Below the pieces are notes generated by a model that saw only the letters and a list, made by a program, of their open reading frames with translations, had not been told where the DNA came from and did no database searches. A stretch of 64,000 nucleotides of DNA, taken from a virus. The stretch lies in IMG/VR virus record IMGVR_UViG_3300038427_000657, positions 1 through 64,000 of that record. One strand, written 5' to 3'. How positions within the stretch are numbered: position 1 is the stretch's first letter; the number at the start of each line of letters is the position of its first letter. Shown here piece after piece: positions 15,163-23,464 of the stretch. Position numbers and translations under genes: made by a program.

Positions 15163-16002
15163 TTATATTTCTTTCTTACCAAATCCAGAATCAAGACCTA
15201 TTTTAAATAATTCATCAACTGATTCTCTGGTTACATCAAAAATTTCATTCAAATGTTCAAGTTCATTTAAAGCATTGATATAATTTTCATAATCTCTAAT
15301 ATTAGTAATTGCATTATTTCCTTGCCTAGAAATTTCTTTAAAATGACCACGAAGTTCATTCATTACTCTTTCCACATCATCTTTTCTTTCAGGCGCTTTT
15401 TCATAAATTTTTTGAGCCCAATAATCTAAAAATTGGAGTAATGATTCACGATGATTTAAAAATAAATCACTTGCACCGTTGACTACTAATTTATTTTTTT
15501 TCAAATATGCCTCTACCATCAATTTTATATCATTTATCATAGCTATTAATACCTCATGAGAGTGTTTATGACCTTCACTTATATTAACAAACGATGAATG
15601 TTCTTCCACTTCTTCTTGTATCTCTTTAATAACAAATTTTATGAGTGGTTTTAATACAGACTTATTTACAAATACTTCTTCTTGTAATCTCTCCAAAGCT
15701 TGTTTAAGTTTTTCAACCAACAAATCATAATCTGCATCCCCATGTCCAAATCTAAGTTTCAAGGTATCATAAGCTTTTTGTAAAGCTTTAAAAATATCCA
15801 ATCTATCTTCTGTTTTCAATGCTTTGTAAACAAATTGAACTGCAACTTCAATTTGTATTATATAATCCGCACCCGGCAGGCTCATCCCCGACGCTTGAAA
15901 GCTATAATTCGGCACGTCCAACAACCGCTGACCAATAACACTGTGCAGTTCTATTAATTGTGTTTGTGTTTCTTCCAATAATAATCTGGTATAATCTTCC
16001 AT
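15163..16002 (-). CDS. Coiled-coil protein, probable virion or scaffold component
   Basis: 279 aa, almost entirely amphipathic helix rich in Glu, Lys, Leu and Gln. A TATTTAT box (16010-16016) lies 7 nt before the ATG at 16002; the longer frame upstream is promoter sequence. Downstream gene follows after 2 nt. No family recognised. Confidence 0.7.
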   Translation of the reverse strand: MEDYTRLLLEETQTQLIELHSVIGQRLLDVPNYSFQASGMSLPGADYIIQIEVAVQFVYKALKTEDRLDIFKALQKAYDTLKLRFGHGDADYDLLVEKLKQALERLQEEVFVNKSVLKPLIKFVIKEIQEEVEEHSSFVNISEGHKHSHEVLIAMINDIKLMVEAYLKKNKLVVNGASDLFLNHRESLLQFLDYWAQKIYEKAPERKDDVERVMNELRGHFKEISRQGNNAITNIRDYENYINALNELEHLNEIFDVTRESVDELFKIGLDSGFGKKEI

Positions 16003-16009
16003 GTGTATT

Positions 16010-16016
16010 ATAAATA
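16010..16016 (-). promoter_or_regulatory. TATTTAT box
   Basis: CTATTTATAATACACATG context; 7 nt before the ATG at 16002. Confidence 0.5.
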
Positions 16017-16048
16017 GAGAAAGAAATGATAGAAGAAGGTACAAAAAA

Positions 16049-16452
16049 TGGTGGACGTGACGGGAATTGAACCCGTGTTTTTACCATTACACCCATCCAG
16101 CACTACATGTTTATCAACTTTAAACTTCGGTTTAATATCAAAATTTGAGAAAATTATCAAACCTAGATTGAGAACTGCCCAATCTAACCAGTCCTGTAAT
16201 TTTAACCACAAGCAGTTTTCTCACGGTTTTACGCCATTATTGAATTAGTGAGAATCACTCAACATGACGGAGCGGAAACTAGGCCGCTACAGCGACTTCC
16301 TCAAAGGTATTAACCTCAAAAGCAAAGTCAGCATTTACCAATCGATTTAGATTAGCATTTAGTTTAGTCTTCGTTTTTTAAGAGGCCACAGATGACCAAT
16401 CCTCTACATGCTCTGTATGACTGTTATGATAAATCGATACCATTACACGCCC
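16049..16452 (-). ncRNA. ssrA: tmRNA (transfer-messenger RNA)
   Basis: 404 nt. The ends form a tRNA-like domain: acceptor GGGCGTG/CACGTCC, discriminator A, encoded CCA, T-arm ACGGG-TTCAATT-CCCGT. An internal frame (16279-16356) starts at GCT and ends EEVAVAA-stop, the hydrophobic Ala-rich tail of proteolysis tags. An early-type promoter (16469-16496) starts about 10 nt upstream. Frees stalled ribosomes and tags the products. Tag length is 25 codons from the first GCT, or 17 if the second GCT resumes; both follow TAAAT. Confidence 0.9.
16279..16356 (-). other. tmRNA tag reading frame
   Basis: Begins ANLNR and ends EEVAVAA followed by TAG. Longer than the typical 10-15 residues. An alternative resume codon within it (ADFAF) would give 17 residues. 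Confidence 0.75.
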
Positions 16453-16468
16453 ACATCAAGTAAAAATA

Positions 16469-16496
16469 AATATACCACATTTACAAAAAATGTCAA
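16469..16496 (-). promoter_or_regulatory. Early-type promoter of tmRNA
   Basis: TTGACA, 16 bp, TATATT, divergent from the PKD gene. Confidence 0.75.
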
Positions 16497-16516
16497 GCGA
16501 TTGAATTTAATAAAAA

Positions 16517-16523
16517 TATTTAT
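16517..16523 (+). promoter_or_regulatory. TATTTAT box
   Basis: 4 nt before the ATG at 16528. Confidence 0.5.
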
Positions 16524-16527
16524 AAAC

Positions 16528-17346
16528 ATGAATTATTTGATAGAACCATATAATGCTTATCAGAAACCACCCAAAAAGAAACACTGGATGGAAATTGCTG
16601 AAGAAGAGGCACTTTATCACCAAATAGCAATAGACCAATTAGCAAGAGAACAAATGTTGCTTAAAGAACAGAGTGCTCTTAAACAAAGTCAAAATTTAGC
16701 ATTACTTTCCCAAGTACCTCAACCACCTTCACAACAAGTTCAAGATGGGCAATTTGGCGCAAATTCTGGTGCTGGTGGCGTAGTACCTGTCGATGTACTT
16801 ATCTATCAAGAGGAACAATCAGAAACGGCTTCATTCTCTACAACACCTTCATCTGGTGTAGGTCCTTTAACAGTAACTTTCTTGAATTTAACCTTTACAC
16901 CAGAAAATGATACATTCTACTGGAATTTAGGCAGTGGCTCATTGACAAGTACAGCTATAAATCCACCAGCAGTTACTTATACACAAACAGGAAGTTATAC
17001 AGTAGCATTACAAGAAACAAGTTCAACAGGTGCATCTTCATCAATTTCTAAAACAATTACTGTGAACGCACCAACATTGACAGCAGCTTTTACCGTTATT
17101 AGCAGTTCCGCAAATACAGCTCATAAATTCACAGCTTCATTTACGGGGTCAGTAACTTATAATAGTATTGGAACTCTATCAGGACTTTGGACATTTGGTG
17201 ATGCAACTTCTTCGGCATATACAACCAATAATCCGTTTACTCATAGTTATACCACAGGTAGTTATACAGCTTCATTAGCGGTGACGGAAAGTTTATATAA
17301 CATTATAGCTACGTCTTCAAATGCTTATATCAGTCAATCAACTTAA
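16528..17346 (+). CDS. PKD-domain protein, probable virion surface component
   Basis: 272 aa. N-terminal 70 residues are helical and Gln-rich; two PKD-like beta domains follow: FTPENDTFYWNLGSGS...YTVALQE near 125-165 and GLWTFGDATSS...YTASLAV near 235-260, with the W-x-F-G-D signature. Such domains are common in phage tail or capsid decoration proteins. TATTTAT box 4 nt before the start. Signal peptide absent, so not secreted by Sec. Confidence 0.8.
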   Translation: MNYLIEPYNAYQKPPKKKHWMEIAEEEALYHQIAIDQLAREQMLLKEQSALKQSQNLALLSQVPQPPSQQVQDGQFGANSGAGGVVPVDVLIYQEEQSETASFSTTPSSGVGPLTVTFLNLTFTPENDTFYWNLGSGSLTSTAINPPAVTYTQTGSYTVALQETSSTGASSSISKTITVNAPTLTAAFTVISSSANTAHKFTASFTGSVTYNSIGTLSGLWTFGDATSSAYTTNNPFTHSYTTGSYTASLAVTESLYNIIATSSNAYISQST

Positions 17347-17404
17347 CCTTATTATTTATAAGTATTCTAATTTTATAGATAAGAATAATAGTTAATTAAA
17401 AAAT

Positions 17405-18100
17405 TTAATGCTTCAATGTTCCAAGACCCAATCTTGGCATAACTTGACCAGTTTTACTCTTTTTATAGCTTGGCCTGTATCCTTTACCTGATGGTGTTTC
17501 TTCCGGATGTTCCCTATTCCAAATATCCCAATCCCTATCTGTCCACAAACTTGTATCATTGGGGTCATAAGTTCCTGCAGCTATTTTTGCTTTTTTCAAT
17601 TCAGCTTTTTTTCTATTTTCTTCTCTTTCCTGCTTTTCCATTGCTTTCCATTCAGCTGCTTTTTCACCCGGTTTTATTAGTGCTAATCTTTCTTCTGGTG
17701 TCATTTCATCTGGGTCTTTTGGTTCTGCTGCTAATTCTCTGTCTATATCTGCTTCAGTTGGTGTAATTCTTCTTAATTCTGGTTCATCGATAGCTAATAC
17801 CGACTTTCCTTGCTTTTGTATATCTGCATTGATAACTTTCAAATCATTCATTTTAGCTTCATATGCAGCTTGTGCAATAAAATCTTTTATTATATGAATA
17901 GCATTTTTATTTACACCACCAAGTTTTAATCTAACAATGGTGTCACTTAATGTTCCATATTCCCTTTCATGACCTAGAGAATGTTTCATGCCTATATCAG
18001 GAGCTTTGGGTTCTTCTTGCTCTTCTACCGCTTCAGCTAATATTTTTTTTGTTTCGCGGATGACTTCTTTAATCAATATTTTGAGTTCGTATATGTTCAT
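17405..18100 (-). CDS. Charged helical protein with LIKEV N-terminus
   Basis: 231 aa beginning IYELKILIKEVIRETKKIL, the hydrophobic-basic amphipathic helix also seen at 14823 and 18772. The middle is very Glu/Lys/Pro-rich, the C-terminus basic (YKKSKTG). TATTTAT box at 18110-18116, 9 nt before the ATG. Resembles small internal or prohead-core proteins in composition; inference only. Confidence 0.7.
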   Translation of the reverse strand: MNIYELKILIKEVIRETKKILAEAVEEQEEPKAPDIGMKHSLGHEREYGTLSDTIVRLKLGGVNKNAIHIIKDFIAQAAYEAKMNDLKVINADIQKQGKSVLAIDEPELRRITPTEADIDRELAAEPKDPDEMTPEERLALIKPGEKAAEWKAMEKQEREENRKKAELKKAKIAAGTYDPNDTSLWTDRDWDIWNREHPEETPSGKGYRPSYKKSKTGQVMPRLGLGTLKH

Positions 18101-18109
18101 ATATGCTAA

Positions 18110-18116
18110 ATAAATA
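18110..18116 (-). promoter_or_regulatory. TATTTAT box
   Basis: 9 nt before the ATG at 18100, back to back with the plus-strand box at 18143-18149. Confidence 0.5.
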
Positions 18117-18142
18117 TAGTTTAATTTATACCAAAGCATAAC

Positions 18143-18149
18143 TATTTAT
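18143..18149 (+). promoter_or_regulatory. TATTTAT box
   Basis: 8 nt before the ATG at 18158. Confidence 0.5.
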
Positions 18150-18157
18150 ACGCTTAT

Positions 18158-18775
18158 ATGAGTTTCAATAAACAGGAATTCCACATACCTTCTATTGATG
18201 AACCGGTGAATTTTTCAATACAAGAAAGGCAATTTTTACTGGATTTATCTAGAATGACATTGATAAATATAATAAATAGCAATATATCAAATATGGACCT
18301 CAAGGATATTCCACCAAGATTAACTGATATAAAAGCATGTTTTGTAACACTAACAAAGAATGACATTTTAAGAGGTTGTATTGGTAATATTATTCCAAGA
18401 GAACCACTTTATCAATCAGTTATAAATAATACACAACATGCAGCCATTCGTGATTGGCGTTTTTTGCCGGTCCAATCTAATGAACTGGATAAAATCAAAA
18501 TTGAAATCAGCATATTGACCGAACCAAAACCATTAAATTTCAATTCACCAGAAGATTTATTAAATAAATTACAACCTTACAAGGATGGCGTAATATTAAA
18601 AATTGATTCTCACAATGCTACATTTTTACCGCAAGTATGGAAACAACTTCCCGATAAAGTTGAATTCTTGAATCGGTTGTCAGAAAAAGCCTGTCTTGAC
18701 CCGTTAGTATGGAGAGATAAAGGAACTTCTGTTTCTATTTATTATGTGGAATCATTTGAAGAAATCAAAACATGA
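18158..18775 (+). CDS. AMMECR1-domain protein
   Basis: 205 aa. The segment ACFVTLTKNDILRGCIGNI (65-83) is the AMMECR1 signature (xFVTLxxxGxLRGCIG), and HAAIRDWRFLPV plus KIKIEISILTEPKPL match later conserved blocks; DGVILK is also retained. Cellular roles of the family are unresolved; in bacteria it occurs next to Memo and radical-SAM genes, absent here. Overlaps the next gene by ATGA. Rare cargo for a phage. Confidence 0.88.
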   Translation: MSFNKQEFHIPSIDEPVNFSIQERQFLLDLSRMTLINIINSNISNMDLKDIPPRLTDIKACFVTLTKNDILRGCIGNIIPREPLYQSVINNTQHAAIRDWRFLPVQSNELDKIKIEISILTEPKPLNFNSPEDLLNKLQPYKDGVILKIDSHNATFLPQVWKQLPDKVEFLNRLSEKACLDPLVWRDKGTSVSIYYVESFEEIKT

Positions 18776-19608
18776 ATGCGGTTAAAGTAAAAAAGTTAAT
18801 TAAAGAGTATATAATTGCTAAAGCAATAGGTCAATCTCACATAATTAAGGAAACTGCCACTCCAACAAGAATACCACTAAAAATGTATCATGGCACCATT
18901 GAAAGTAGAGCTAATCGAGCTTGGAAGTATGGGTTGGACCCAATGCATAATAAAAATTATGCTTGGGCACAAAAAGGTATATATCTTACAACAAATCCAT
19001 CCACAGCAAAGTATTTTGGTGCCTCTGGAAATTATCCTCCCGAAGATAAGAGTGGAAAAAGTAAGAGAGCTATGCCATTTGGTATAGGTGGCAGGGAAGA
19101 TGTAATTGTCATTACTATAAGCACACAAGGATTAGACCCAAAAAAATTCAAAGTTGACTCAAGGGTAAAAGATTCATTGATTTATTTTGGATCCATTCCA
19201 GCAAAAAATATTATTGATTGGGATAAAATGGAATCTATTGATGAAATATCCAGAGAAGATTTTGCAAAAAGTCTTAATAAAGTCAAACAAATGAGCACAA
19301 TTCAAGCAAGAATGACCACTCGAATAAAAGATAGAATAAAAAACTCATTGATTAGAAAAGACCATATAAATCGAGGTAAATGTATTCATGATGAAAATGA
19401 TGCATATGAATATCCAAATAAAATGAAATCTCTCATTTGCAAGCATTGCATTGAAACAAGATACGAACCAAAAAGAAGTAAAGCGATTCTTGCAGGTAAA
19501 TGTCCAAAGTGTATGACATATGGCTTGTATGTAATCAAACGTTACAATAATAGAATATCAGTCCTTTGCCAAATTTGTAATGAAAGAAGAGCAGGAAAAA
19601 GAAGGTAA
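18772..19608 (+). CDS. ADP-ribosyltransferase-like protein with zinc ribbons
   Basis: 278 aa. N-terminus VKVKKLIKEYIIAKA matches the shared helix of neighbouring genes. Residues 40-100 (YHGTIESRANRAWKYGLDP...KGIYLTTNPSTAKYFG) resemble the H-Y-[EDQ]-type ADP-ribosyltransferase fold: LYHGT-like strand, then YLT-x-AKYF. The C-terminus carries three CxxC pairs (CKHC, CPKC, CQIC) plus CIHD, likely zinc ribbons. Enzyme assignment is inferred; catalytic Glu not pinned. Coupled to AMMECR1. Confidence 0.6.
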   Translation: MNAVKVKKLIKEYIIAKAIGQSHIIKETATPTRIPLKMYHGTIESRANRAWKYGLDPMHNKNYAWAQKGIYLTTNPSTAKYFGASGNYPPEDKSGKSKRAMPFGIGGREDVIVITISTQGLDPKKFKVDSRVKDSLIYFGSIPAKNIIDWDKMESIDEISREDFAKSLNKVKQMSTIQARMTTRIKDRIKNSLIRKDHINRGKCIHDENDAYEYPNKMKSLICKHCIETRYEPKRSKAILAGKCPKCMTYGLYVIKRYNNRISVLCQICNERRAGKRR

Positions 19609-19621
19609 ATATTAAAATAGT

Positions 19622-20146
19622 TTAACTCTTGAATTCAGGAATCCTATAAATTGTTTTTCTATAACCAGAAATATTAAGTGAAGTGGGATAACTGTAATAA
19701 TACAACATATGGAATTTTATGAAATTTAACTGATCGCTTATACACATGCGTTCCATATCCTCATTGGGTAATCCCAAATATTGAGGACTGACATATTCTC
19801 CACTGTCAAATTCATATTCACATCCTAAAAACAATGCACCACGCCTCAAAGATTCTTCAAATAATGATTCTTCAAGAGATTTGTCATCCTCACTGTCTTT
19901 TTCAATGGTATAATATCGCAGACTTGCCCATATTACACATCCTGCCAATTCCACAGAATCCAAGATACAATCCGTTTGGTCAATTTTTACATAATAATGA
20001 ACACAAGGCGTGTCAAACATTTTGTCGGTAAACTCTTTTAAAGCTTGCTTTACGATTGCTTCATTTTTTCCGGTTATGTAAAAGTTCGGTTGTCCATTGT
20101 TACCAATCCGGACTTCGGTTATAGTGGTTAAAAATTTACCATTCAT
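19622..20146 (-). CDS. Member of a three-gene tandem family (1)
   Basis: 174 aa, unknown function. Shares with the next two upstream genes the layout of a beta-rich core, a long helix and a conserved [G/C]-E-Y-E-[F/L]-D... segment (CEYEFDSGEY) followed by a strand and an N-rich loop. Overlaps the upstream gene by 11 nt. Confidence 0.65.
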   Translation of the reverse strand: MNGKFLTTITEVRIGNNGQPNFYITGKNEAIVKQALKEFTDKMFDTPCVHYYVKIDQTDCILDSVELAGCVIWASLRYYTIEKDSEDDKSLEESLFEESLRRGALFLGCEYEFDSGEYVSPQYLGLPNEDMERMCISDQLNFIKFHMLYYYSYPTSLNISGYRKTIYRIPEFKS

Positions 20147-20873
20147 TTTGTTTATATAATTGTTCCCTTATATTCCTAATTCGGTTGACATAACCAAAAG
20201 ATTCGATTTTCATGTCGGTTATGTGCTCTTCTGTTTCATCCAATTCATATTCACCCAAGATGAAAAATTCACAAGTTCGGTTGATTTCATTCAAAATGTT
20301 AAGACTTTCTATAGTATTAAATTCATCATAGGCATCATCGTAATAGATAAATGAAGCGGTTATTTTAATATCATCAAATATTAAACCATAAAATAACAAT
20401 TCAATATCTTTTCCGGTATTCAAAGAAACACAACCACTCTTAATAATGAATCGGGGAAGTGTTTGGTTATAATACTTTTTAATATTATCATTAAATGTCT
20501 TAATTGCTGTTTGAATCACATAACGGTTAAATGACAAATAAAGGAGTTTATCAGAAGAATTGACAACAAAATTTTTATTGTTGTTATTGTTTTGTTTGGG
20601 ACTTCCAATGATTACATCAAACATTATAGGAATTACATTCGGTTTTTGAACCTTTGGTTGTGGTTGAGTTGCCCCGACAACTGCTGCTTCATCCTTTGCT
20701 GCTTTTGCTACTGACTGTGAAATCAAACTACGGTAAGGCCAACTTGAAGGACGAGATACGGACAAATCTTTATAATCATCATCAAAATCATCAAAAAAAG
20801 CTTTATCTGCATCATTTTTTAGTGACATAACCTGATAATATTTGTAAAATTTTGCGGATGGTGATACTTTCAT
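20136..20873 (-). CDS. Member of a three-gene tandem family (2)
   Basis: 245 aa; about 60 extra N-terminal residues, acidic then Pro/Ala-rich. The core ends FFILGEYELDETEEHITDMK...FGYVN, matching its neighbours. Function unknown. Confidence 0.65.
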   Translation of the reverse strand: MKVSPSAKFYKYYQVMSLKNDADKAFFDDFDDDYKDLSVSRPSSWPYRSLISQSVAKAAKDEAAVVGATQPQPKVQKPNVIPIMFDVIIGSPKQNNNNNKNFVVNSSDKLLYLSFNRYVIQTAIKTFNDNIKKYYNQTLPRFIIKSGCVSLNTGKDIELLFYGLIFDDIKITASFIYYDDAYDEFNTIESLNILNEINRTCEFFILGEYELDETEEHITDMKIESFGYVNRIRNIREQLYKQNEW

Positions 20874-20878
20874 AAAAT

Positions 20879-21406
20879 TTACTTATTGGACAAAAGAACT
20901 TGTTCCTGATTTGATACAATTGTGTCATTTATATAACAAAGGGAATCAACCCTGAAATCAGTTATATGATTATTTTCCAAAAATACAACAGTAGTATTAT
21001 TATTGGACACATTCTCAAGCTCTGCATCGCCGGTAACATAAAAGAAACCATCATTGTTTATCTGATGGTATATCTCTGGAATAGTTGAGATAATTTTCAA
21101 TCTTACAAGTAACGGAGAACTTATAATTCGCCCGCCATCTCTTGGAAAAATACCAAAATGAATCAATTGAAGATAATATGTGTGTGAAGACACATCATTT
21201 CCTCTAATAAAAAATTTATCATCATGATTTAAATGAAGCCTACAAAATATATCAAAACCATCAAGAACTTTTGTCAGGTCATCTTTCCTATTTTTATTAT
21301 GCCATGCATGACATATACATTCCATTATCTTATTATTACAACTCTGGTTTTTGCCAATCCACAAAGGAAAGTCATAATCATAAAATTCTTTTTTTATAAA
21401 TGCCAT
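20879..21406 (-). CDS. Member of a three-gene tandem family (3)
   Basis: 175 aa; C-terminal GDAELENVSNNNTT...ITDFRVDSLCYIND corresponds to the conserved segment of genes 1 and 2. A (TAA)12 microsatellite lies 7 nt upstream of its ATG, so expression of the cluster could vary with repeat number. Confidence 0.65.
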   Translation of the reverse strand: MAFIKKEFYDYDFPLWIGKNQSCNNKIMECICHAWHNKNRKDDLTKVLDGFDIFCRLHLNHDDKFFIRGNDVSSHTYYLQLIHFGIFPRDGGRIISSPLLVRLKIISTIPEIYHQINNDGFFYVTGDAELENVSNNNTTVVFLENNHITDFRVDSLCYINDTIVSNQEQVLLSNK

Positions 21407-21412
21407 TTGTGT

Positions 21413-21451
<39 letters not shown>

Positions 21452-21688
21452 TTATGTTGTGTTAAGTTTAAATAAGTAAAAAAACAAGTTGGCTAAAATA
21501 GCCCATATTCCTATTACCATCGAATAAGCCAAGAAAATTGACAAAATACCAAGTGGTAATAATGGAGTAAAGCAAAGAATTATTCCCAGAACACCAAAGA
21601 AGAGGAATATGCCTAATGCTAAAGGAACTAAGCAACAAGCAATTATAAGGAATATACATAATTTTAACATATAACAAAGACAGTTCAT
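21452..21688 (-). CDS. Small membrane protein
   Basis: 78 aa, nearly wholly hydrophobic with two or three TM helices (IFLIIACCLVPLALGIFLFF, GILSIFLAYSMVIGIWAIL). Early promoter (21697-21725) upstream. Function unknown. Confidence 0.75.
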   Translation of the reverse strand: MNCLCYMLKLCIFLIIACCLVPLALGIFLFFGVLGIILCFTPLLPLGILSIFLAYSMVIGIWAILANLFFYLFKLNTT

Positions 21689-21696
21689 ATTTTTAT

Positions 21697-21725
21697 ATGA
21701 TACAGGAAAATGCTTAAATTGTCAA
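21697..21725 (-). promoter_or_regulatory. Early-type promoter
   Basis: TTGACA, 17 bp, TATCAT; drives the membrane protein and probably the tandem family. Confidence 0.7.
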
Positions 21726-21872
21726 GTTCTTTTGTGCTTTCCGACATTATAAGAGCTAAAATTGTGTTAAGAGTTTTGTTGTGTGTAAAGCACATGAGAA
21801 TATAAAGCGCATGTAAATACGTATTTTATTTCTTAAGAAAAAATGGAGTTCCCGTCGCAGACTAACATGCGC

Positions 21873-21990
21873 GGGGTAGCAGCCCCCTTTTGATCCCCAT
21901 GATCAGAAGGGCACCCCACACCTGCTAGGGTGGGGTAATGGGGTGGTTAAGTCAACCTAATAAGCCCAGCCCGCGTAGGCTAGGGCTTAT
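21873..21990. ncRNA. Hairpin array, candidate structured RNA
   Basis: Four successive hairpins in a 270-nt stretch without a gene: GGGG-TAGCAG-CCCC (21873-21886); a 10-bp CCTTTTGATC/GATCAGAAGG stem (21886-21910); ACCCCAC/GTGGGGT (21913-21936); and ATAAGCCC-AGCC/GGCT-GGGCTTAT (21960-21990). The last may end the minus-strand gene at 21998, but no T-run follows. GC content is far above the flanks. Strand not resolved. Confidence 0.5.
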
Positions 21991-21997
21991 GGTGTTA

Positions 21998-22186
21998 TTA
22001 CTTGGTGGAAGAAGGTGAACCAAATCTCCAAGGTTCTTTACGAAAGTTTTCCAATCGGATACCTTGTTCTCCTAACCGTCTTCCGTTCAATTCATTTTGG
22101 ATATAAATGAACGTCTTGGTTTTGCGAACGGTAGTCGTTATGGTATCTTTACCGGCTGTAAGTTTGCTGGTGTATGTCTTTGCCAT
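21998..22186 (-). CDS. Hypothetical basic protein
   Basis: 62 aa, Lys/Arg/Thr-rich. Early promoter at 22220-22247. The 5' leader (AAACAAACAATAACACAATATG) lacks a ribosome-binding site and is shared with the genes at 25732 and 44077. Confidence 0.65.
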   Translation of the reverse strand: MAKTYTSKLTAGKDTITTTVRKTKTFIYIQNELNGRRLGEQGIRLENFRKEPWRFGSPSSTK

Positions 22187-22219
22187 ATTGTGTTATTGTT
22201 TGTTTTAACTAACAAAGAC

Positions 22220-22247
22220 AGTTTATCGAATATTTATAGAAAGTCAA
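22220..22247 (-). promoter_or_regulatory. Early-type promoter
   Basis: TTGACT, 16 bp, TAAACT. Confidence 0.7.
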
Positions 22248-22564
22248 GCCTTTAAGTTTAATATGGTTTTCTTGAAAAACCTGTCTGACAATGTTTCAAC
22301 ACGGTCAATTTCTTCACGCATTCTGCCAATTTCTTGACGTAAGGCGTGATAAGCCATATACTTTACCGAAGGAATCCAATATTCGGTTAGCTCAAATTTA
22401 ACCTGCTTACCGCCACGAATAGTAACGTATGATGTTCCGTTTTCCCAAACAAGTATGTAAACGTCACCAAACCATCCACCCATTGCTGAACCTGAATGAA
22501 CTTCTTCAAATCCAAGTTCTTTGAGTGTTTGACGGGATTTTGCTGTCAGAACTATTCTTGCCAT
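22244..22564 (-). CDS. Hypothetical protein
   Basis: 106 aa, start at the ATG following the TM-protein gene. Beta-strand core (GDVYILVWENGTSYVTI) then a Glu/Arg-rich helix. Ends in Ala with its TGA inside the next promoter's -35 box. Confidence 0.65.
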   Translation of the reverse strand: MARIVLTAKSRQTLKELGFEEVHSGSAMGGWFGDVYILVWENGTSYVTIRGGKQVKFELTEYWIPSVKYMAYHALRQEIGRMREEIDRVETLSDRFFKKTILNLKA

Positions 22565-22569
22565 AAGGT

Positions 22570-22728
22570 TTACCACACTTTACTAAGAAAGTGAATAGCA
22601 ACATAGATACCAGCACCAACAAGAGGCAGTGAACCGATGACACCGATTATCCAAATGGCGATGATGAAGTTTCTGGCGCGGTTGAATGACTTATCAAAAT
22701 CATCGTTGTTAGGAAATAATCTGTTCAT
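22570..22728 (-). CDS. 52-aa membrane protein
   Basis: N-terminal 20 polar residues, then one long TM segment (FIIAIWIIGVIGSLPLVGAG). Directly after an early promoter (22735-22762) and 5 nt before the next gene. Confidence 0.6.
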   Translation of the reverse strand: MNRLFPNNDDFDKSFNRARNFIIAIWIIGVIGSLPLVGAGIYVAIHFLSKVW

Positions 22729-22734
22729 AAAAGT

Positions 22735-22762
22735 AGTTTACCGTTTATTTAAGAAATGTCAA
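22735..22762 (-). promoter_or_regulatory. Early-type promoter
   Basis: TTGACA, 16 bp, TAAACT; -35 overlaps the stop of the upstream gene. Confidence 0.7.
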
Positions 22763-23112
22763 GCGTTCTCAATTCGTACCCATACCGTATTTTCAATAGC
22801 GCTGGGACAAGTTTCATTGATAAGTTTGTCCACGACTCTGCCATGAAAATAATGAATACAGGAATGACATGGAAAAAGTGACGCGAATGGTTCGGAGTCA
22901 ATGAACCACTTCCAATAATCTCCAGATGTGGAACGCTGTAAACGAACTTTGGTGAACCCTTTATTTTTTGGATTTTTGAGGCGAACTATCAACCGGCAAC
23001 TTCTACCCCTTGCGCCGAGCTTGGAGAGAACGGAATCACAAAATGCTAGAAATCCTTTTGACCATAGCCTTCCACTGAATTTCTCTTCATTCAAAGTGAG
23101 TGGAATAATCAT
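22759..23112 (-). CDS. Hypothetical protein
   Basis: 117 aa, basic, containing CHSC-x2-H-x3-H (FPCHSCIHYFHG), a possible zinc site near residue 80. Own early promoter. Unknown function. Confidence 0.65.
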   Translation of the reverse strand: MIIPLTLNEEKFSGRLWSKGFLAFCDSVLSKLGARGRSCRLIVRLKNPKNKGFTKVRLQRSTSGDYWKWFIDSEPFASLFPCHSCIHYFHGRVVDKLINETCPSAIENTVWVRIENA

Positions 23113-23118
23113 ATAATC

Positions 23119-23146
23119 AATTTACCAAAGTTTTATTGAAGGTCAA
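23119..23146 (-). promoter_or_regulatory. Early-type promoter
   Basis: TTGACC, 16 bp, TAAATT. Confidence 0.65.
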
Positions 23147-23430
23147 GCCTTCGACGGTGTTATGTGAACCGATGGGAAATGTCTGCTCATCTGTAAACTG
23201 AATTGTTCAACATCACCTTCGACTTGTACCAGTTCCATTTTGTAAATGTATTCCATGATGAAATAAAATTCAGCACAATGGAAAAACAAATGATACACTT
23301 CACGGTCATTGGATATGGCCAAATGAAAATTTCCAAAGGAATGAAGGAGATTGCTATGCGGTGTTCCGTAGTTGCGGAAATCTCGAAGAATTTGAGCAAA
23401 ATCTACGTTGGTAATAGTGAAAAATTTCAT
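23143..23430 (-). CDS. Hypothetical protein
   Basis: 95 aa, aromatic- and His-rich (YHLFFHCAEFYF). Own early promoter (23437-23464). Ends in Ala-TGA within the next promoter. Confidence 0.65.
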   Translation of the reverse strand: MKFFTITNVDFAQILRDFRNYGTPHSNLLHSFGNFHLAISNDREVYHLFFHCAEFYFIMEYIYKMELVQVEGDVEQFSLQMSRHFPSVHITPSKA

Positions 23431-23436
23431 ATCTTT

Positions 23437-23464
23437 AACTTACCAAATGTTTATAGAAAGTCAA
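23437..23464 (-). promoter_or_regulatory. Early-type promoter
   Basis: TTGACT, 16 bp, TAAGTT. Confidence 0.7.
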
